Positions 47,115 through 60,287 of a DNA stretch of 64,000 bases are shown in pieces. This DNA is from Spisula solida (Eukaryota; Mollusca; Bivalvia; Venerida; Mactridae): assembly GCA_947247005.1 (NCBI GenBank), contig OX365949.1, forward strand, positions 22,387,130 to 22,451,129, written 5' to 3'. The translations under genes were made by a program, and so were the position numbers. The notes under the pieces were generated by a model. It was not told the DNA's origin. It saw only the letters and a program-made list of their open reading frames with translations, and did no database searches. Positions within the stretch are counted from its first letter, which is position 1; every line of letters begins with the position of its first letter.

Positions 47115-48741
47115 GTATCTATTCTGTTTTATAATCAGTGTTAACTAAGAACATGTTGTGACAAAGACAGTTATCTGACAACTTTAAGCTTTTTGGCTTC
47201 ATGCATTTTCATAAAAGAGTATTATTGACACTGCATGCGCTTATTTATTATAACACAGTACTTAAATTATCCTCAAGAAACAACTGACACTATGTCCTGA
47301 GAAATGATTTTGGATTTGAACCTAAGCCCTTAACCCATTCATTTAGTACACTATGGACTACATACATAACAGGCAGATACTAATAAATGTATTGATAATT
47401 TCTGTGTTAAATATTCAATCTTTATTTATTTGCATGTATGTTATGATATATGTTTTTGATCTCATTAATTTTGTCTCCTGGGGAGACATATTGATTTTTA
47501 CTGTCACAAAGTTTGTCTGCGTCTTTTTTTCTTAACCACTGGCTCGATTTCGATTTCCTTTCACTGTACAACTTATTGCAAGACTTCAATTCAACGTGTA
47601 CTCCTTATTGCGATAACCGGAAGTTGACTCGTTTATACACTGTGATTAATGTATGTCTTCTATGCATATGTTCATATTTGAAGTCTGCTGTGAGAAGTGT
47701 GTTTGGAGCTGAAGTTTTGAAAAACAATTCTACAATGTAATAACAAAATAAAGGATGTTGAATGTGCAGATTCTATTGCTAACAGTGGAGTTATGGCTCT
47801 CTAAAATATTTTTATCTACAGTCATAAAGTGTAAACGACTGTTGGTTTGAAATGTATTGTACATTTGTGCATTACATGGTTTAATACTGTTATAAATGTG
47901 AACAATAGAAGCAGAGCTATTGTCCATGGGCTATGAACAAAGAGTTAGGCCACAATGGGTTTTGTCTGTAAATCTCAATTTAAGTAGAATGTCAGGACTG
48001 TTTGAAAATTATTTCCTGATAAGCTGCATAATGTGTTCCAATATTGAGTATTGCCTGAGGTCGGTCGGTTTGTTGGGCTATGTATATTTGTCAGCGCTAA
48101 TTCTCAGTAACCATTGATTGGATTTCAATGAAACTATGTATGACTTATAAGAACTATGTCTGGTTTTTCTACTTAAAAGTTTTGAAGGATTCATCAGTAC
48201 CAAACCTATGCTAAGTTTTGCACATCAGCATACTTCTAATGCTTGCAGTATCTGGGGTATTCATCACATTCAGTGTTATTTCTTGTTATAAGTAACATTG
48301 TATTAATGTATCCTATGCAACAACTATTCTACAAATGGGTTTCACAACTTCATGATATGGTATTTTTTCCCATGGAAGTTATGTATGTGTATATTAGATG
48401 TTCCTTACTTGTTTGAATGTACATGTAGGGTTAATTCAGTATTCAATCTACACTATAGGCAGAGAATTTGACACAACTCAACCTGCTATTGGCATAATTT
48501 CACAGCTAATTTATTGTCTATATTTATAACCCCAGTTGTATGTTTTCATAAGGTGGAAGTATCACGAAGACGCGCGAGGTGTAATACCAACACAAATCTT
48601 AATCTAAAGGACCGATATTGCACAATTTGTTCGCAGAAATTTATAAATTCAAAGCAAGTACCTCGTAATATATTCTTGCATTAAGGTCAGGATCAGGTCA
48701 AATTCTCTGTGCTATACTCATCATACCAAATGTAGCATTTT

Positions 48742-49362
48742 TATGCCCCCCTATCGATAGATGGGGAGGCATGTAGTGATTCACTTGTCCGTCCGTCAGT
48801 TCGTCCGGGTTAACCCAAATTGACAGTTTCTTGTAGCATTATTATGGCTTGCTACAAAGCTTCCATACTTGCATGGATGTTATATATGAACACTCACCAC
48901 ACGCCTGTATCACCTGACCTAATTTTGACCTTCACCTTGACCTTATTTTGGACTTAGACTTATTGAAGGGCCAAATTCTTGGTTAACCCAAATTGACCGT
49001 TTCTTCTAGCATTAATATGGCTTGCTACAAAGCTTTCATACTTGCATGGATGTTGTATATGAACACTCTCCACACACCTGTTTCATTTGACACCATTTCG
49101 ACCTTCACCTTGACCTAATTTGGACTTAGACTTAAGTGTCTAATTCTTGGTTAAACCAAATTGACAGTTTCGTATAACATCATGTTCATCATGGCGTTGC
49201 CTTAAAACTTGGCATACTTGTTTACCATCATAAGCCCCTTACATTATCAAAGCCATGTAACACTATCCAACATTATTATAGAACTATGGCCCCTAATTGA
49301 CTTAGCTTTTTATGGGCAAGGCTTCCATGGGGGCATAAGCGTTTATTGAACGCAGTCTTGTT
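48742..49362 (+). repeat. TATGCCCCC-type mollusc repeat, two subunits (copy 2)
   Basis: Counterpart of 35007-35795 but one internal subunit of roughly 170-175 bases shorter. It ends GGGGCATAAGCGTTTATTG. Confidence 0.8.
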
Positions 49363-49765
49363 ATCCTTTGTAAGTGTTGAGAACAGTAACCTTTTCAAAG
49401 TGTAGACTTTGTTCTCTATTAATGGAATAGTCTAACCTGTCTTTAGCAGCCATCCAATGCAAAGGGCCACATTGGCTGTTCAAGATCAGTGTACACTTAA
49501 TGAAGATTTTGTGTTGATCTGATTGCAATGTTGATTACTTGTAGAAATTAGGGTTGGGTACCTGGAACCCAGATGTGCAAAAACTGTCTCAATAAAGTGG
49601 TGATAATCTGTATGAATGAAATTCTTGTATTTTTATTAAGCAGTTGTCCCCTTAGATTAAGAACAGAAATAGTGTTCTCAGGCTACTATCAGCATATTGA
49701 CATGATGTTCTCAGGTCATGTGTTATCAGGCAGTTACCTTGGAAATTGCATGATAAAATGTGTAG

Positions 49766-49888
49766 TCGTGTCTGTGATCTAGTGCTTGGTGTGAAAGATT
49801 TGTAACATGGCCATTCAGGTTTGATTCCCGCTTGTGGCAAGTAATTCTCTTCAATGATGTTGATTTTCCTCCACATGTGGAGAAGTTG
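49766..49888 (+). repeat. tRNA-headed SINE with CACATGTG tail, copy 2
   Basis: Counterpart of 36215-36337. Confidence 0.6.
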
Positions 49889-49928
49889 CTCGTATCTTGT
49901 GGATGGATAAATATGTACTGGTTGAATA

Positions 49929-50260
49929 TGAGGGGTGATCAATGTATTCGAGAACTTCCCTTCTAACCTTTTAAATATTGATTCTAGAACAATTAAATTA
50001 CCAGGAAATGTAGATCTGTCAATTATCTAGCCTTTTAATTATTTAATTATATTGTGACCAAGGTGAAGCGCGCGGGTACTTGCTGCTCTAATGGTGGCGC
50101 TTGGAATGACGTCACATGATGACCAATGTCACACGCCCCTTGCATAAATAAAAAGATGTTATAAGTGCATTTGGTTGGCGATATCTTAGACTGAATGATG
50201 CTTTGCTGTCAAAACAAAATTGTTAGATGTAAAGTTCTCGAATTTATTGATCATCCCTCG
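49929..50260. mobile_element. Mariner-like MITE, copy 2
   Basis: Counterpart of 36378-36710 with the same ends and flanking TA. Confidence 0.75.
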
Positions 50261-52584
50261 TACAGTCCAAAGAACCTGGTTAGGTGGTAGGTAATGGGTC
50301 ACTGTATATAACTGCCAAATTGTTGAGAAACGGCAGCAAACCGTAATAAATCATCAATGTATCTTGGCCAAATAAAGAGCATGTGTGGTTCAAGTAACAT
50401 GATTAAAATATTTGTCTTCATGTGGCAATTCTAGTTGCCATTGATTTTAGTTTCATTCAATTCATGAAGTTTCACAGAATTTCTGATTTCAAGTAACTAA
50501 TTCATTTGAAAGAATCATCTTTAGCAAAAATGTTAGTTCTTGCTATGTTAATAAAATCATGTCTGTGTGAAAAATCTAGTATAATTTGGCTTCCTAAATC
50601 ACACATATTCTTTAGCCTTGTATGTTTGTCTGATGTGGTCTCCTGTAAGTCTAACAAAAAATGGTTTGTTTCCGGTAACACACCCTAGCAGCTAGGAAAT
50701 GTAGTTCAGTAAATATGGTTCAATTTTCTTTCACATAAAGAAAGAGCAAATACTCTTAGAAATTAAAGAAATAGTTGGGGATTGAAACATTTAGGACTGC
50801 AGAAAATTTGTAGGCCAGGGAAGAATACTGGAAACAAATATTTTTTTGTGTATATGTCTTGCGCTTTACATTCATCATCAGAATCTACCATCTAATACAA
50901 AAGTGAAAAATACAAGAAATTGATCAATGGTTTATTTATTTTTTATTTGCGATACACAGTCAAACAAGTTTTATAACTTATTTAGCAATGTCATCATAAC
51001 ACTCGTCTAATCCGGGATGGTATCCATTCCCATAATTATATGAATGAGAAGCCAGTTTCTTCATTTCAAAAACGAAAAAAACACTGACACCACTTTATCT
51101 ATAGATTGACACGATCACAGAGCAAACCCCTAGACCCGACACTAAATGCGTTACCACTGCCCAATAGGGTAGACTGTCTCGTATTCCAAACAAACATTTT
51201 TCATAGTATTTAGCTTGACTTTTCGAAGAAAAAAAGTAAAGCTATTGTCGTGACGGGATCGTCTGCATCAACTGGTTAAGTTTATTGTAAGAGTCATTTT
51301 CACAAAGGCTATCAAAGGTATCCACTTGAAACTCAACATAGTTATTCATCACCACAAGGGGAGCCCATACTGACAAGGCTGGTAACTCTGTGACCTATAT
51401 TTATGGAGTTATCTGTCCTTGTTTAGACTTAGTACATAGACTATCAATGGTACCCACTTGAAACTCAAACGTAGTTACGCATCATCACAAGGTCCATACT
51501 GACAAGGCTGGTAACTGTGACCTATATGTATGAGTTATCTGCCCTCGTCACTTTTAGAATTTTCACTCACAGATGAGCAAGGGTACTATCAAGTACGAGA
51601 AAGTCGAGCGTTCGGCACTCGTAGGCAGTGCTCTGTAGGCAGTGCTCCTTAATTTTCCAAACACAGGTGGTATTTTCTTCATATATTCACACTCAATTGG
51701 TCTGTCATCCATCAGTTGACTGTAGTAGACATGTAGTGTTTGTCAGAAGAAGAAAATGCACATTCTGTTGAAGAAAAACAAGCATTAATACTTTCTAAAA
51801 GATTGCATAATAATTTATTAACCAGGGTTTTCAACAATTGTATTTGGGGTCAGTGGGGTCAAGGTCTAAAAATAGAAAAAGGGTTTTTTACTCAATTAGT
51901 TGAGTTCAGATTGATCCCTATTCATCAAACTTTGGGTATAGCAAGCTTGCATGGAGACGTACCCAATTTGGCTGCCTCATTAGGTGGACAATGCTCAGAA
52001 AACCTGGCATTGCGGCAAGGCCGTAGCTTGTTTTTCAACAGTATTAAGAACAGCAAGAACTTTTTACATATCTGCTATATATATACTTGCTACCATGAAC
52101 TCAAAAGTTCTTGATCTTTAACTGCTGAACATTTTCACTTTATGAACTTGTTATTTCATGGAACCGCATTTCTTGAACTATATGTACTAGTATATTATGT
52201 TCAAGAAGTTTAAGGGTAAATACCTGTAAGACCAAAACAAATCACTATTGTGGTTCTGGTAACATGCTTAAACATGGTAGGAAATACATTTTATGGTTTT
52301 ATACACTGGAAAATCACCGATCTGCACTGACTTTTTACAAAATACCAATGAATCGTTTATTGTATGGGCACGCAATTTGGGTCAGTCGGTTTACTAGAAC
52401 CACATTATCGATATAATTTGGCCTAATGAACTTGGCAAACTTAAGTTTTATGCCTCCTTAATCTTAATGAAGCTTAGTCACAATGATCATCCTGTGACAA
52501 AGAGTGATCATCAAAACTCAACGGTGAATTTGAGGGCCCATACAAGGTGAGTTAAAAAGTGGTGATTGCGTACTTTAACTTTAC

Positions 52585-52772
52585 CTGAAGTGTAATGTTT
52601 CGGTGGACTGGAGCTTTGTTCAAGAGCCCAAGATTTATATTTCGAGGCATGGTATAACTTCGGCCTTCTATCAAATGTTTCTTTCACAGTTGTTGGACTC
52701 ATAACACACTGGTAACCAATCCATACATTCACCCAAAATACATCTTGAACTAGATCTGTTGATAACCAACTT
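52585..52772 (-). CDS. Unrecognised internal coding exon, copy 2
   Basis: Counterpart of 39025-39212. Strong acceptor and donor and the full open frame are kept. Two residues differ (KYKSWALEQ for KYKYWALEQ, and PPKHYTS for PPTHYTS), both from single-base changes. The minus-strand donor-like site near 54111 corresponds to the one near 40558. Confidence 0.55.
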
Positions 52773-52799
52773 CTGAAAAAATAACATCAGGATATAATA

Positions 52800-53220
52800 C
52801 ATTTTTTACTATGATAAGCCCGAAGGACCGTATTTTGTTGTCGCCTCCATGTACATCAGATTCTGTCTGCCCGTCCGTCTGTCTGTCCTTATCAATTCCC
52901 TTTCGTCTTTGTAACTCTTGAGCCCCTTGAAGGATTTTAAAGGAACCTGACAAAAATGTTCACCACATCAAGACGACGTCGCATGTTCTGGAAGGGTCGC
53001 TTCAAGGTCAAGTTCACACTTAGGGTTAAAGGTCATATGACTTTGTTTCCATTGAGCTCTGTAACTCCTAAACCCCTTGATGGATTTTATAGAAACCTTA
53101 CACAGATGTTCACGACATCAAGCCGATGTGCATGCAGAGTGCATGTTCTAAAAGGGTCGCTTCACAGTCAAGGTCACACTTAGGGGTTAAAGGTCATGTG
53201 ACTTTGTTAACCAATCGAGG
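52800..53220 (+). repeat. CCCGAAGGACCG-type mollusc repeat, copy 2
   Basis: Counterpart of 39240-39660. Confidence 0.65.
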
Positions 53221-54214
53221 TAAACAAATGAGCAAATTACTGCTTGGTGGCACGAGATGTTCTTTATTTGTGGGGAACCGATTTTTAAATAAATTAGCAT
53301 TAATGTTCAAAATGATTAGATAGCATTTCAAGTGCAAGACACATGTGCAAGGGTCAGCGGTCAAGGTCACACATGAAGGAAAAAATAGAAGTAATAGTGC
53401 TCTACATCTCAGTCATGCTCACCAGTATTCTAATTGCCTGCTTTGTGAATTGGTACATCATGAAATACGTAGGTCAATTTTGACTTTCGTCGATTAAAAC
53501 AATTTTGACACAGTTATGCCCCTTGCCCATAATACATGTGAAAATTATAAGATTCCAAAATTCCAGGGGGCAGGTTCCCCAGTTTGTACACCCTTAAGAT
53601 ATGTACATGAGGCCTGACCTAAAAATGAAAGTTATAACTGCATGTAATACACTAGCCAATTGAAATAATGTACTCCCACTGCGGGGAACTAGCTAGCTGC
53701 CCCATGTTTTACCTAAATACCGATGCTTTTGTTTCACGCCAAATTAACGTGGAAATATAGCCCTGACTATACCCGTGATGTATAGGTCGGGGGCAATTTG
53801 CTGGGGTTTTACCATGTACATGGGGAAAGTCCAGGGGTGGAAAGGCCGGGTGCATAAGCCTAAGCATGTAGCGACACACACGCAATCAACACTATCGCTA
53901 TGTTTCAGACTGCTTGTTTCACAATAGACACAGCATTTAGAATCAACCAACGTAATTTGATTCTACTTTCGTTTTCATCATATCAGACATGAATAGGGCC
54001 TAACTCTTGACGCTAGTATGCAGGCTAATAATTAGCCATTTATAATCATCTAAAGATATAAATCGATGATCTTACATGAACAATATAGAATGCATAAGAT
54101 AAGAACTTACAACAACAGATCTTCGTTAATCAAGTCGTTTTTCGTTAACCACGGTGAAGACAAGAAAAGCGTCTATGGATGTTGATGATGTATAGCAATC
54201 TTACGAGCAATCTG

Positions 54215-55579
54215 ATTGGCTACAGTACAAAGTTTTTGATTGGATTATCACCAACTTGCACAAAATTTTAATGAATATGCATTTGTCGAGTTCGTTCATG
54301 CGCGAACTATACAAAATGTCTAAAAATAGTTTTACGAACTGTACAAATTGTCCAAAATGTCTAGTTCGTAAGTTCATAGAAAACTCGCTTTTTCGTACAA
54401 TAATCCTGATTCAAGCATGTGGAAACGATTAGTACGTGTTTACAACGACGTCCGTAACGTTCTCACCTTTTTTCAAGCGGGAATATATCATAGATTTTTA
54501 TATAATGGCAAATTAGATAGTTCACACTGGTATTCATATGGGAATTGAATAGAACAGAGTCGCCGTTCGCATGTTCGGTTGTATAGTTCGTCAATTCGTC
54601 ATTTCGACGAACTTGACAAACTTATAGGTCTGTAGTGTTTAACTCTACAAGCTTATAGGTTGGTAAAGTTTAACTGTACAAGCTTATAGGTTGGTAGAGT
54701 TGGACAGTAGCAGTAGTAACGTTAGAGAATTAACGCTGTAGAGTTAAACTTGCAGATATGTATGTAAGTCGCGAGTTGACAGTGTACCTAATATTAGCGA
54801 GTTAAACGTGCAGAATCTGTATGAATGTTTCTGTATACCAGCAGGTTTAAAATGTGTATTGGTGAGAGTCGGATAAATGACAATTGCGGTCTGAATAATG
54901 CGCTTATATTTCGCTTTAAACTAGCTTGCGGATTTGGATTAGGCAAGTTCGGAGGTTGGCGGGTTAGGCACTCTGGTACATTGAGGCTTTTGTTATAGTA
55001 TTGAACTTGCGAACTGTATTATTTTAAATAGACAGTTCGTCACTTCGGAAATTTCACATTGTGGAAATATTGAACTTACGAACTCGCGAACTGTACAAGT
55101 GACGAAGTTACCAACTTGCGAACTTACAAACTGTCGAAAATGAACTTTCATATAGATTATAGAGCGAACTTGCAAAAGGTGAAGTCCGGCTTTCCATAGT
55201 ATACCAGCAGGTTTAAAATGTGTATTGGTGAGAGTCGGATAAATGACAATTGCGGTCTGAATAATGCGCTTATATTTCGCTTTAAACTAGCTTGCGGAGT
55301 TGGATTAGGCAGGTTCGGAGGTTGGTGGGTTAGGCACTCTGGTACATTGAGGCTTTTGTTATAGTATTGAACTTGCGAACTGTATTATTTTAAATAGACA
55401 GTTCGTCACTTCGGAACTTTCACATTGTGGAAATATTAAACTTACGAACTCGCGAACTGTACAAGTGACGAAGTTACCAACTTGCGAACTTACAAACTGT
55501 CGAAAATGAACTTTCATATAGATTATAGAGCGAACTTGCAAAAGGTGAAGTCCGGCTTTCCATAGTTTTACACTAATAC
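54215..55579. repeat. Right inverted-repeat zone with duplicated 366-bp end
   Basis: Inner part 54215-54832 matches 40660-41296. Then two direct copies of a 366-bp segment (54833-55198 and 55199-55564) each run from GTATACCAGCAGG to CCGGCTTTCCATA, the inverse of the left end. The final copy continues into TTTTACACTAATAC at 55579, the inverse of the outer left end. CGAACT words are dense. The two 60-codon minus-strand frames here are repeat shadows. Confidence 0.85.
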
Positions 55580-57590
55580 GTCAGAATTGTTGATATTTAT
55601 ACACGTCAGACAGTGTATACAAACTTGATAAAGTAACAAAGTCAAAAGTACAAAACATGCATGAACTTTTTAATGTTTACTGAGTGTTCGGGAGAGGGGG
55701 TATTTTTTAGGGGTGAGGGTATTGTCAAGCTGGAACTTCTCTCTGTAGTCAAATGACCATTCATTTAAATAAGAAGCCTCTTTTCCACAACATGGGGTAC
55801 TTTATTTCATCAATGATTTATTCATTATGCGTTTCCAGATAACCAAGTAATACGCATCATACTAAAGACGAACTAAAATGGTACCAGTTATTCCATTGCT
55901 AGGCAGTCGGCATAAAAGTGAAGCTAGGATCTCTTCTCTCATACCGTCTGTGGCGATGGATGGCATTAAGTATGAGTTGCCTACGGTGAATTTAAGTTTG
56001 AAAAAATTGTTTCACAATCGACCTAAACTAAATTATTCTACCCGAATACCGTCTAAATGGAGATAATCCGACGGAAACAATGATCAACTTCTATATAGCA
56101 GGAGTTACTCCGAGTTAGTTCCACTAACAGACAAAACGTACGTGATGTATACTTGCAAACACGTAGGTAAAACTTGTAATTCCGTACGTGGTGAGTAAGA
56201 TGAATGGCGAGTTCTTCATGCACGGGTAATGGGAGCACAAACTCATCGAATGGAAATTCAACAAGCGCGATAAATCTTGAGACAGGTATTGACAAAACTT
56301 CTTATTTGCCTAAACAATGTTTTAACATAATATATGCGCGCAATGTATTTAATGTTTGAATCATCTCACCTTTAATATACATTTGTAACATTACACAGAT
56401 CAGTTGACGATTCGCTGTTTCAAAGCAAAACTATTGCAACCGTGTGTAGATAACAAATGAGATACAACAGTCTTGCAATAAGCCATCGATTTATTATTGT
56501 GTGACAAAAAGATAATAAAAACTCAGAAATGGCAGCACTCAACTGAAACTGCCGAGCACAGAAAACATACAAAACAACACAGACCACAATGGCACGACAC
56601 AATGCACTGCACACAACTGAACGAGAAAAATAAACTAAACCGCTGCAAGACAAAGAGCTGTTTCGTTGTTTGACATATTTATCCCAACCACTCATATAAA
56701 AAGTTTTCAGTAAGGTACACATGTCTTACTTACGGTATTATATATCTTGAGTTGGCCTAACTTGTGTTGGATAAGACCATTGTTGTTATATCTTGTCTTG
56801 GCCAAGATCGTCTTGAGTTTGTCTTACTTTGACCAAGGCCTTCTTGAATGTGTATTGTCGTGACTTAAGCATTTTTGTATTTGTCTAATCCATTTGGAAC
56901 GTATTTCCTCAATGGCAAAGTTTTCTGAATGTAGCTCAGCCTTCTGAATGCATCGTATTTTCATAAACCTTTGGAACAAAAGTATTAAATTTTACTAAAC
57001 AACATTTACTCGATACAACTTAGTTGGATTTCGTGATGTTTCCGCCGGGTACAAATCGTCCTAACGATATTTGAATGAGCTTTATTATACAGGTTTGTTT
57101 TTCGAAATTCGGTTTGAAATGCCGTTTTTAACAGAGAATAGATAACAGATTTGTTTAATTGCATTCGGTTCTTTTCCCAGATTGCTCTACAGATGATAGT
57201 CACTATATAGAAACACTCGGCGCTTGGTGGTCATCGAAAATCAACGATCATCAAACGACATGCCGAGGAGTGAGCTCTAGGGCTGCAGAACTTCTTCCGG
57301 AATAAAACATTAAAGGGTTTTCACAAAGAAGGGGTCAATCAACTATGTACAGTCACTTGAAGATATTCCGGACGCAAGCTAACTTGTTTGAGTCGGAGTG
57401 TTCAAAGGCGCATACATTGGTAGCTACACGTACAAGTTAGCTTCACAATCTACCTGATGTCACAATTACCCTGACTCGCTTGTTTATCGAGTCATCTATT
57501 CATAACTGGAAAGTTTAGATCAACAGAAAGCAAAAGGTGGGATTCCATAGTCGCATCTTAAGTAGATATCCAAGACTGAAATGGACACTA
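55580..57590. other. Right flank, no supported gene
   Basis: A short SINE-tail fragment (TTGTTTCACAATCGACC) lies near 56006. Minus-strand frames of 80 and 100 codons (56053-56295, 56420-56722) show no splice or family evidence. AT-rich otherwise. Confidence 0.4.
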
Positions 57591-57616
57591 AATAAAAAGA
57601 GACTGGTTCATATCTA

Positions 57617-57796
57617 AGATGCGGTTCCGGAGTGGAAAATGAAATACATTTTGTATTAGTTTGTCCAAGCTTACCACAATTAAGATCTCAATATATTCCA
57701 CCACAGTATTACAACAGAGTGTATAGGCAATCATTTAATATATTTATGAGCAACAGAAATGAGCATATTATAACAAACCTTGCTATGTATGCTTAA
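57617..57796 (+). pseudogene. Non-LTR retroposon C-terminal fragment (zinc-binding tail)
   Basis: The frame reads 59 residues to TAA, beginning RCGSGVENEIHFVLVCP and ending TNLAMYA. The C-x8-H-x4-C spacing followed by a hydrophobic LR..YI region is the zinc-binding-like C-terminal end seen after the reverse transcriptase of many non-LTR elements (family knowledge). Upstream sequence (from about 57330) is a diverged, frame-broken continuation. 57797-58075 looks like its 3' untranslated tail (GGCCGGTGGCCACCATG near 58030). It is truncated and non-functional. Confidence 0.6.
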
Positions 57797-58384
57797 TACG
57801 GGTTTATTGAAAGGAAACGCATGCTGGCGTCTGCTGTTTGACATTGAGTATCATTGCCGCGCTGATTTGCGGTAATATGTATCAAATGTAAGTGTATGTC
57901 AAATGTGTTGAATTATGTTGTCTTGTTTTCAAGTCTATTTCAAGTGTGTATGCATGTAGTGTGTGTTACATATATGATTGTATAACGTATAGATGTACGT
58001 ATATGTAAAATGATATATGCTGATTCTGGGCCGGTGGCCACCATGTCAAACAAAATATTGTCGTAGTAATTTAGAACATAAATATGTACTATTGAATAAC
58101 AGTCATTGTTCCTTATTATTTTTACTTAAATATAATGACAAACGTCTTCTCAATTAGTTAAGACATAACTATTTTATTTCAAACAATGTGTACATATAAC
58201 CCGCATATTTACAAATTGCACGTTTCACTTTACAATTTAATTGATAATGCCGATAATTTTCGCTCAAAAACACTACTTTTAGATGAATACAAATCAATCA
58301 GTTTAATAGCCGTGTGTCAGCTGATTGTGTGTTTTCCGAAATAGCGCAGTTTTTTTATAAAACAGCGGCCTTGAGTCACTACTA

Positions 58385-59880
58385 TTTCGATGCGTTTGGA
58401 TATTGTTATCTATATACGATAAATAGCTATTATGTCTGATACGATCCGTCGCGTGATGTGGCTATGATAATCTCTGAACCTAGTACGTATTATACGTCTG
58501 ACCACTTTTGTACAAATGCACCTTTATAAGATAATTTAAATTTTATTTAAACAAGAAATATCTTTGAAAAAAGATATACAGCGTTGAGTTAAATGACAGA
58601 CTGTGATTGTTATAGTATGTACATTTTTATCCAATACATTTGCGAATGTAATTAGTTTTAATTGGTCTATATACCAATATGCTTTTCATAAACGAACCGC
58701 GGTGCATTTTTGTATTATTACAGAGTTGCTGTTTCTTATATAATATAAAGCAACAGTTTATGCAGGACACTGGAAAATTGAAATGCGCATATTAAAAAAA
58801 CTTTGAAAATGGATGAGCTAAAAGTCTGTCTACCACACATGTGGCCGAGGTGAGGGGTTTTGTCTACCTTGTTAGAATCATTTCATGATTTTGTACACCA
58901 GTATAATCATAAAAAAACTACCCTACATACTTGGGGTGAACATATATAAAATATGTTATCATAGTACAGACTTTTAGTTGAGTGCACACTTAATATACGA
59001 AATAAAGAATGGTCCGTGGCATTTGTGCAGTTTACCCGAAAAACATGCATTTTCACGTTATTGTATTCATCTCATTAAAAAACTAAAATGAACACCCTAA
59101 GTTTATCTGAATAATACAATATTATGTTTTTTGTTGATTTGAAGTACCGTAATGATCTATTGATGTCAAGAAGTTTAATGAAATATTAGGATAAAACTTT
59201 GCTAATTGCTAATTATGCTATTGTGTTACAAGATACAAGTCATTCAATATCAGATTATTCAAGTGATCAAACCCTTTTTTCCAACAAACTAATTCGTTGC
59301 ATTTTATTTTGTGTTTCGAAGTTTAAAACCAACTAAAAAACAATAGTACTTTAAACGCTGAATACAGCCCTTGTTTACATTGCTTGACCGAACTACAGAT
59401 AATTTGTATAGCAGACCATATTGATGACGTAGTTGGGAATTCCTCCTAGGGTACTTACGACTGGTATAGTTAGAGGTCGCATAAAGTTCAACAATCTTGC
59501 TTAGAGATCACTGCATGACTAAAGCTATAGCACACCAGAAGGCGAGTATAGTACTATAAGTTTACCACAAGAGAAAAGTGCAATACTTTAAATCGGGCAT
59601 AACTTAAAAATTTGTGAAAAGAATACAATATTCTATTCAATCATTTGTTTTTGTATTTCATTCACTCCAGAGAAATTTATAAACATTTCATTGGTTGTTA
59701 AAGTAGGTCAACATTCATGCTAGACAGCTAACGCTGGAAAATCTTTATCATTGATACAGTTACATGTACCGTGTATCACTTTGTTTGGATAGTGTTATAG
59801 ATGTATATATAGCTATTATATCTGATAACATCCGTCGCGTGATATGACAACTCCTGAATCTAGTACGTACTTTAAATAGA
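58385..59880. repeat. Pair of diverged direct repeats
   Basis: About 100 bases near 58390-58500 and 59770-59880 share GTTTGGATA, TATAGCTATTAT, ATCCGTCGCGTGATAT-like and TAGTACGTA words in the same order. The rest of 58076-60287 is AT-rich with nothing I can support. Confidence 0.5.
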
Positions 59881-60287
59881 ACAATTATATCTAATATATC
59901 TAATTGGTTATTCATTTATATCCCTACACATAGTTCTGGGTCGGTATTCACAATGCATCTTAACGGAAATTTTAGATATGTTGACTGAAGTTAAAACTTG
60001 AGAATTGTGCTGCTCATAATTCTAACAAAGTAAACATAATTTTGTTTTGTTAGTGATAATAATACATGTAACAGTTGGTTTTTTTACATAATCCTTCACA
60101 AACATGTAAAATAAAAATGATATTCACTGTGGTCCAATGTTGTTCGACACATTCGGGCGATCATTATTATATAAAATGTAAACTTTCTAATTTCTGTGCA
60201 CCCAAAGACAAAATAATCCATTCTTGTCAGCATAATTATGTACCAATAATCAGACTTTTTCACATTTACTTCTAATGTACATAATTT

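Larger units (their letters stand above)
41298..54832. repeat. 13.7-kb unit, copy 2
   Basis: Head-to-tail copy of 27574-41297, starting TATGGAAAGCCGG and lacking the outermost bases GTATTAGTG of the left end. Nearly identical by eye, with scattered substitutions and a few indels. All the repeat and exon-like features of copy 1 recur in order. Confidence 0.92.
27560..55579. mobile_element. Giant element-like block bounded by long inverted repeats, with an internal 13.7-kb tandem duplication
   Basis: Outer inverted ends begin GTATTAGTG at 27560 and, inverted, end at 55579. After a short diverged stretch both continue TATGGAAAGCCGG, CTTCACCTTTTGCAAG and TTCGCTCT. Homology then runs inward for about 1 kb, as far as GTGATAATCCAATCAAA (left near 28529; inverse near 40683 and 54239). 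These zones are crowded with AGTTCG (left) or CGAACT (right). I see no clear target duplication and no recognisable transposase, so calling it a transposon is inference. Two 13.7-kb units lie head to tail inside. Confidence 0.7.

Noticed and set aside
56053..56722. Two minus-strand frames of 80 and 100 codons
   Set aside because: Composition is random-looking and no splice sites or motifs are visible.
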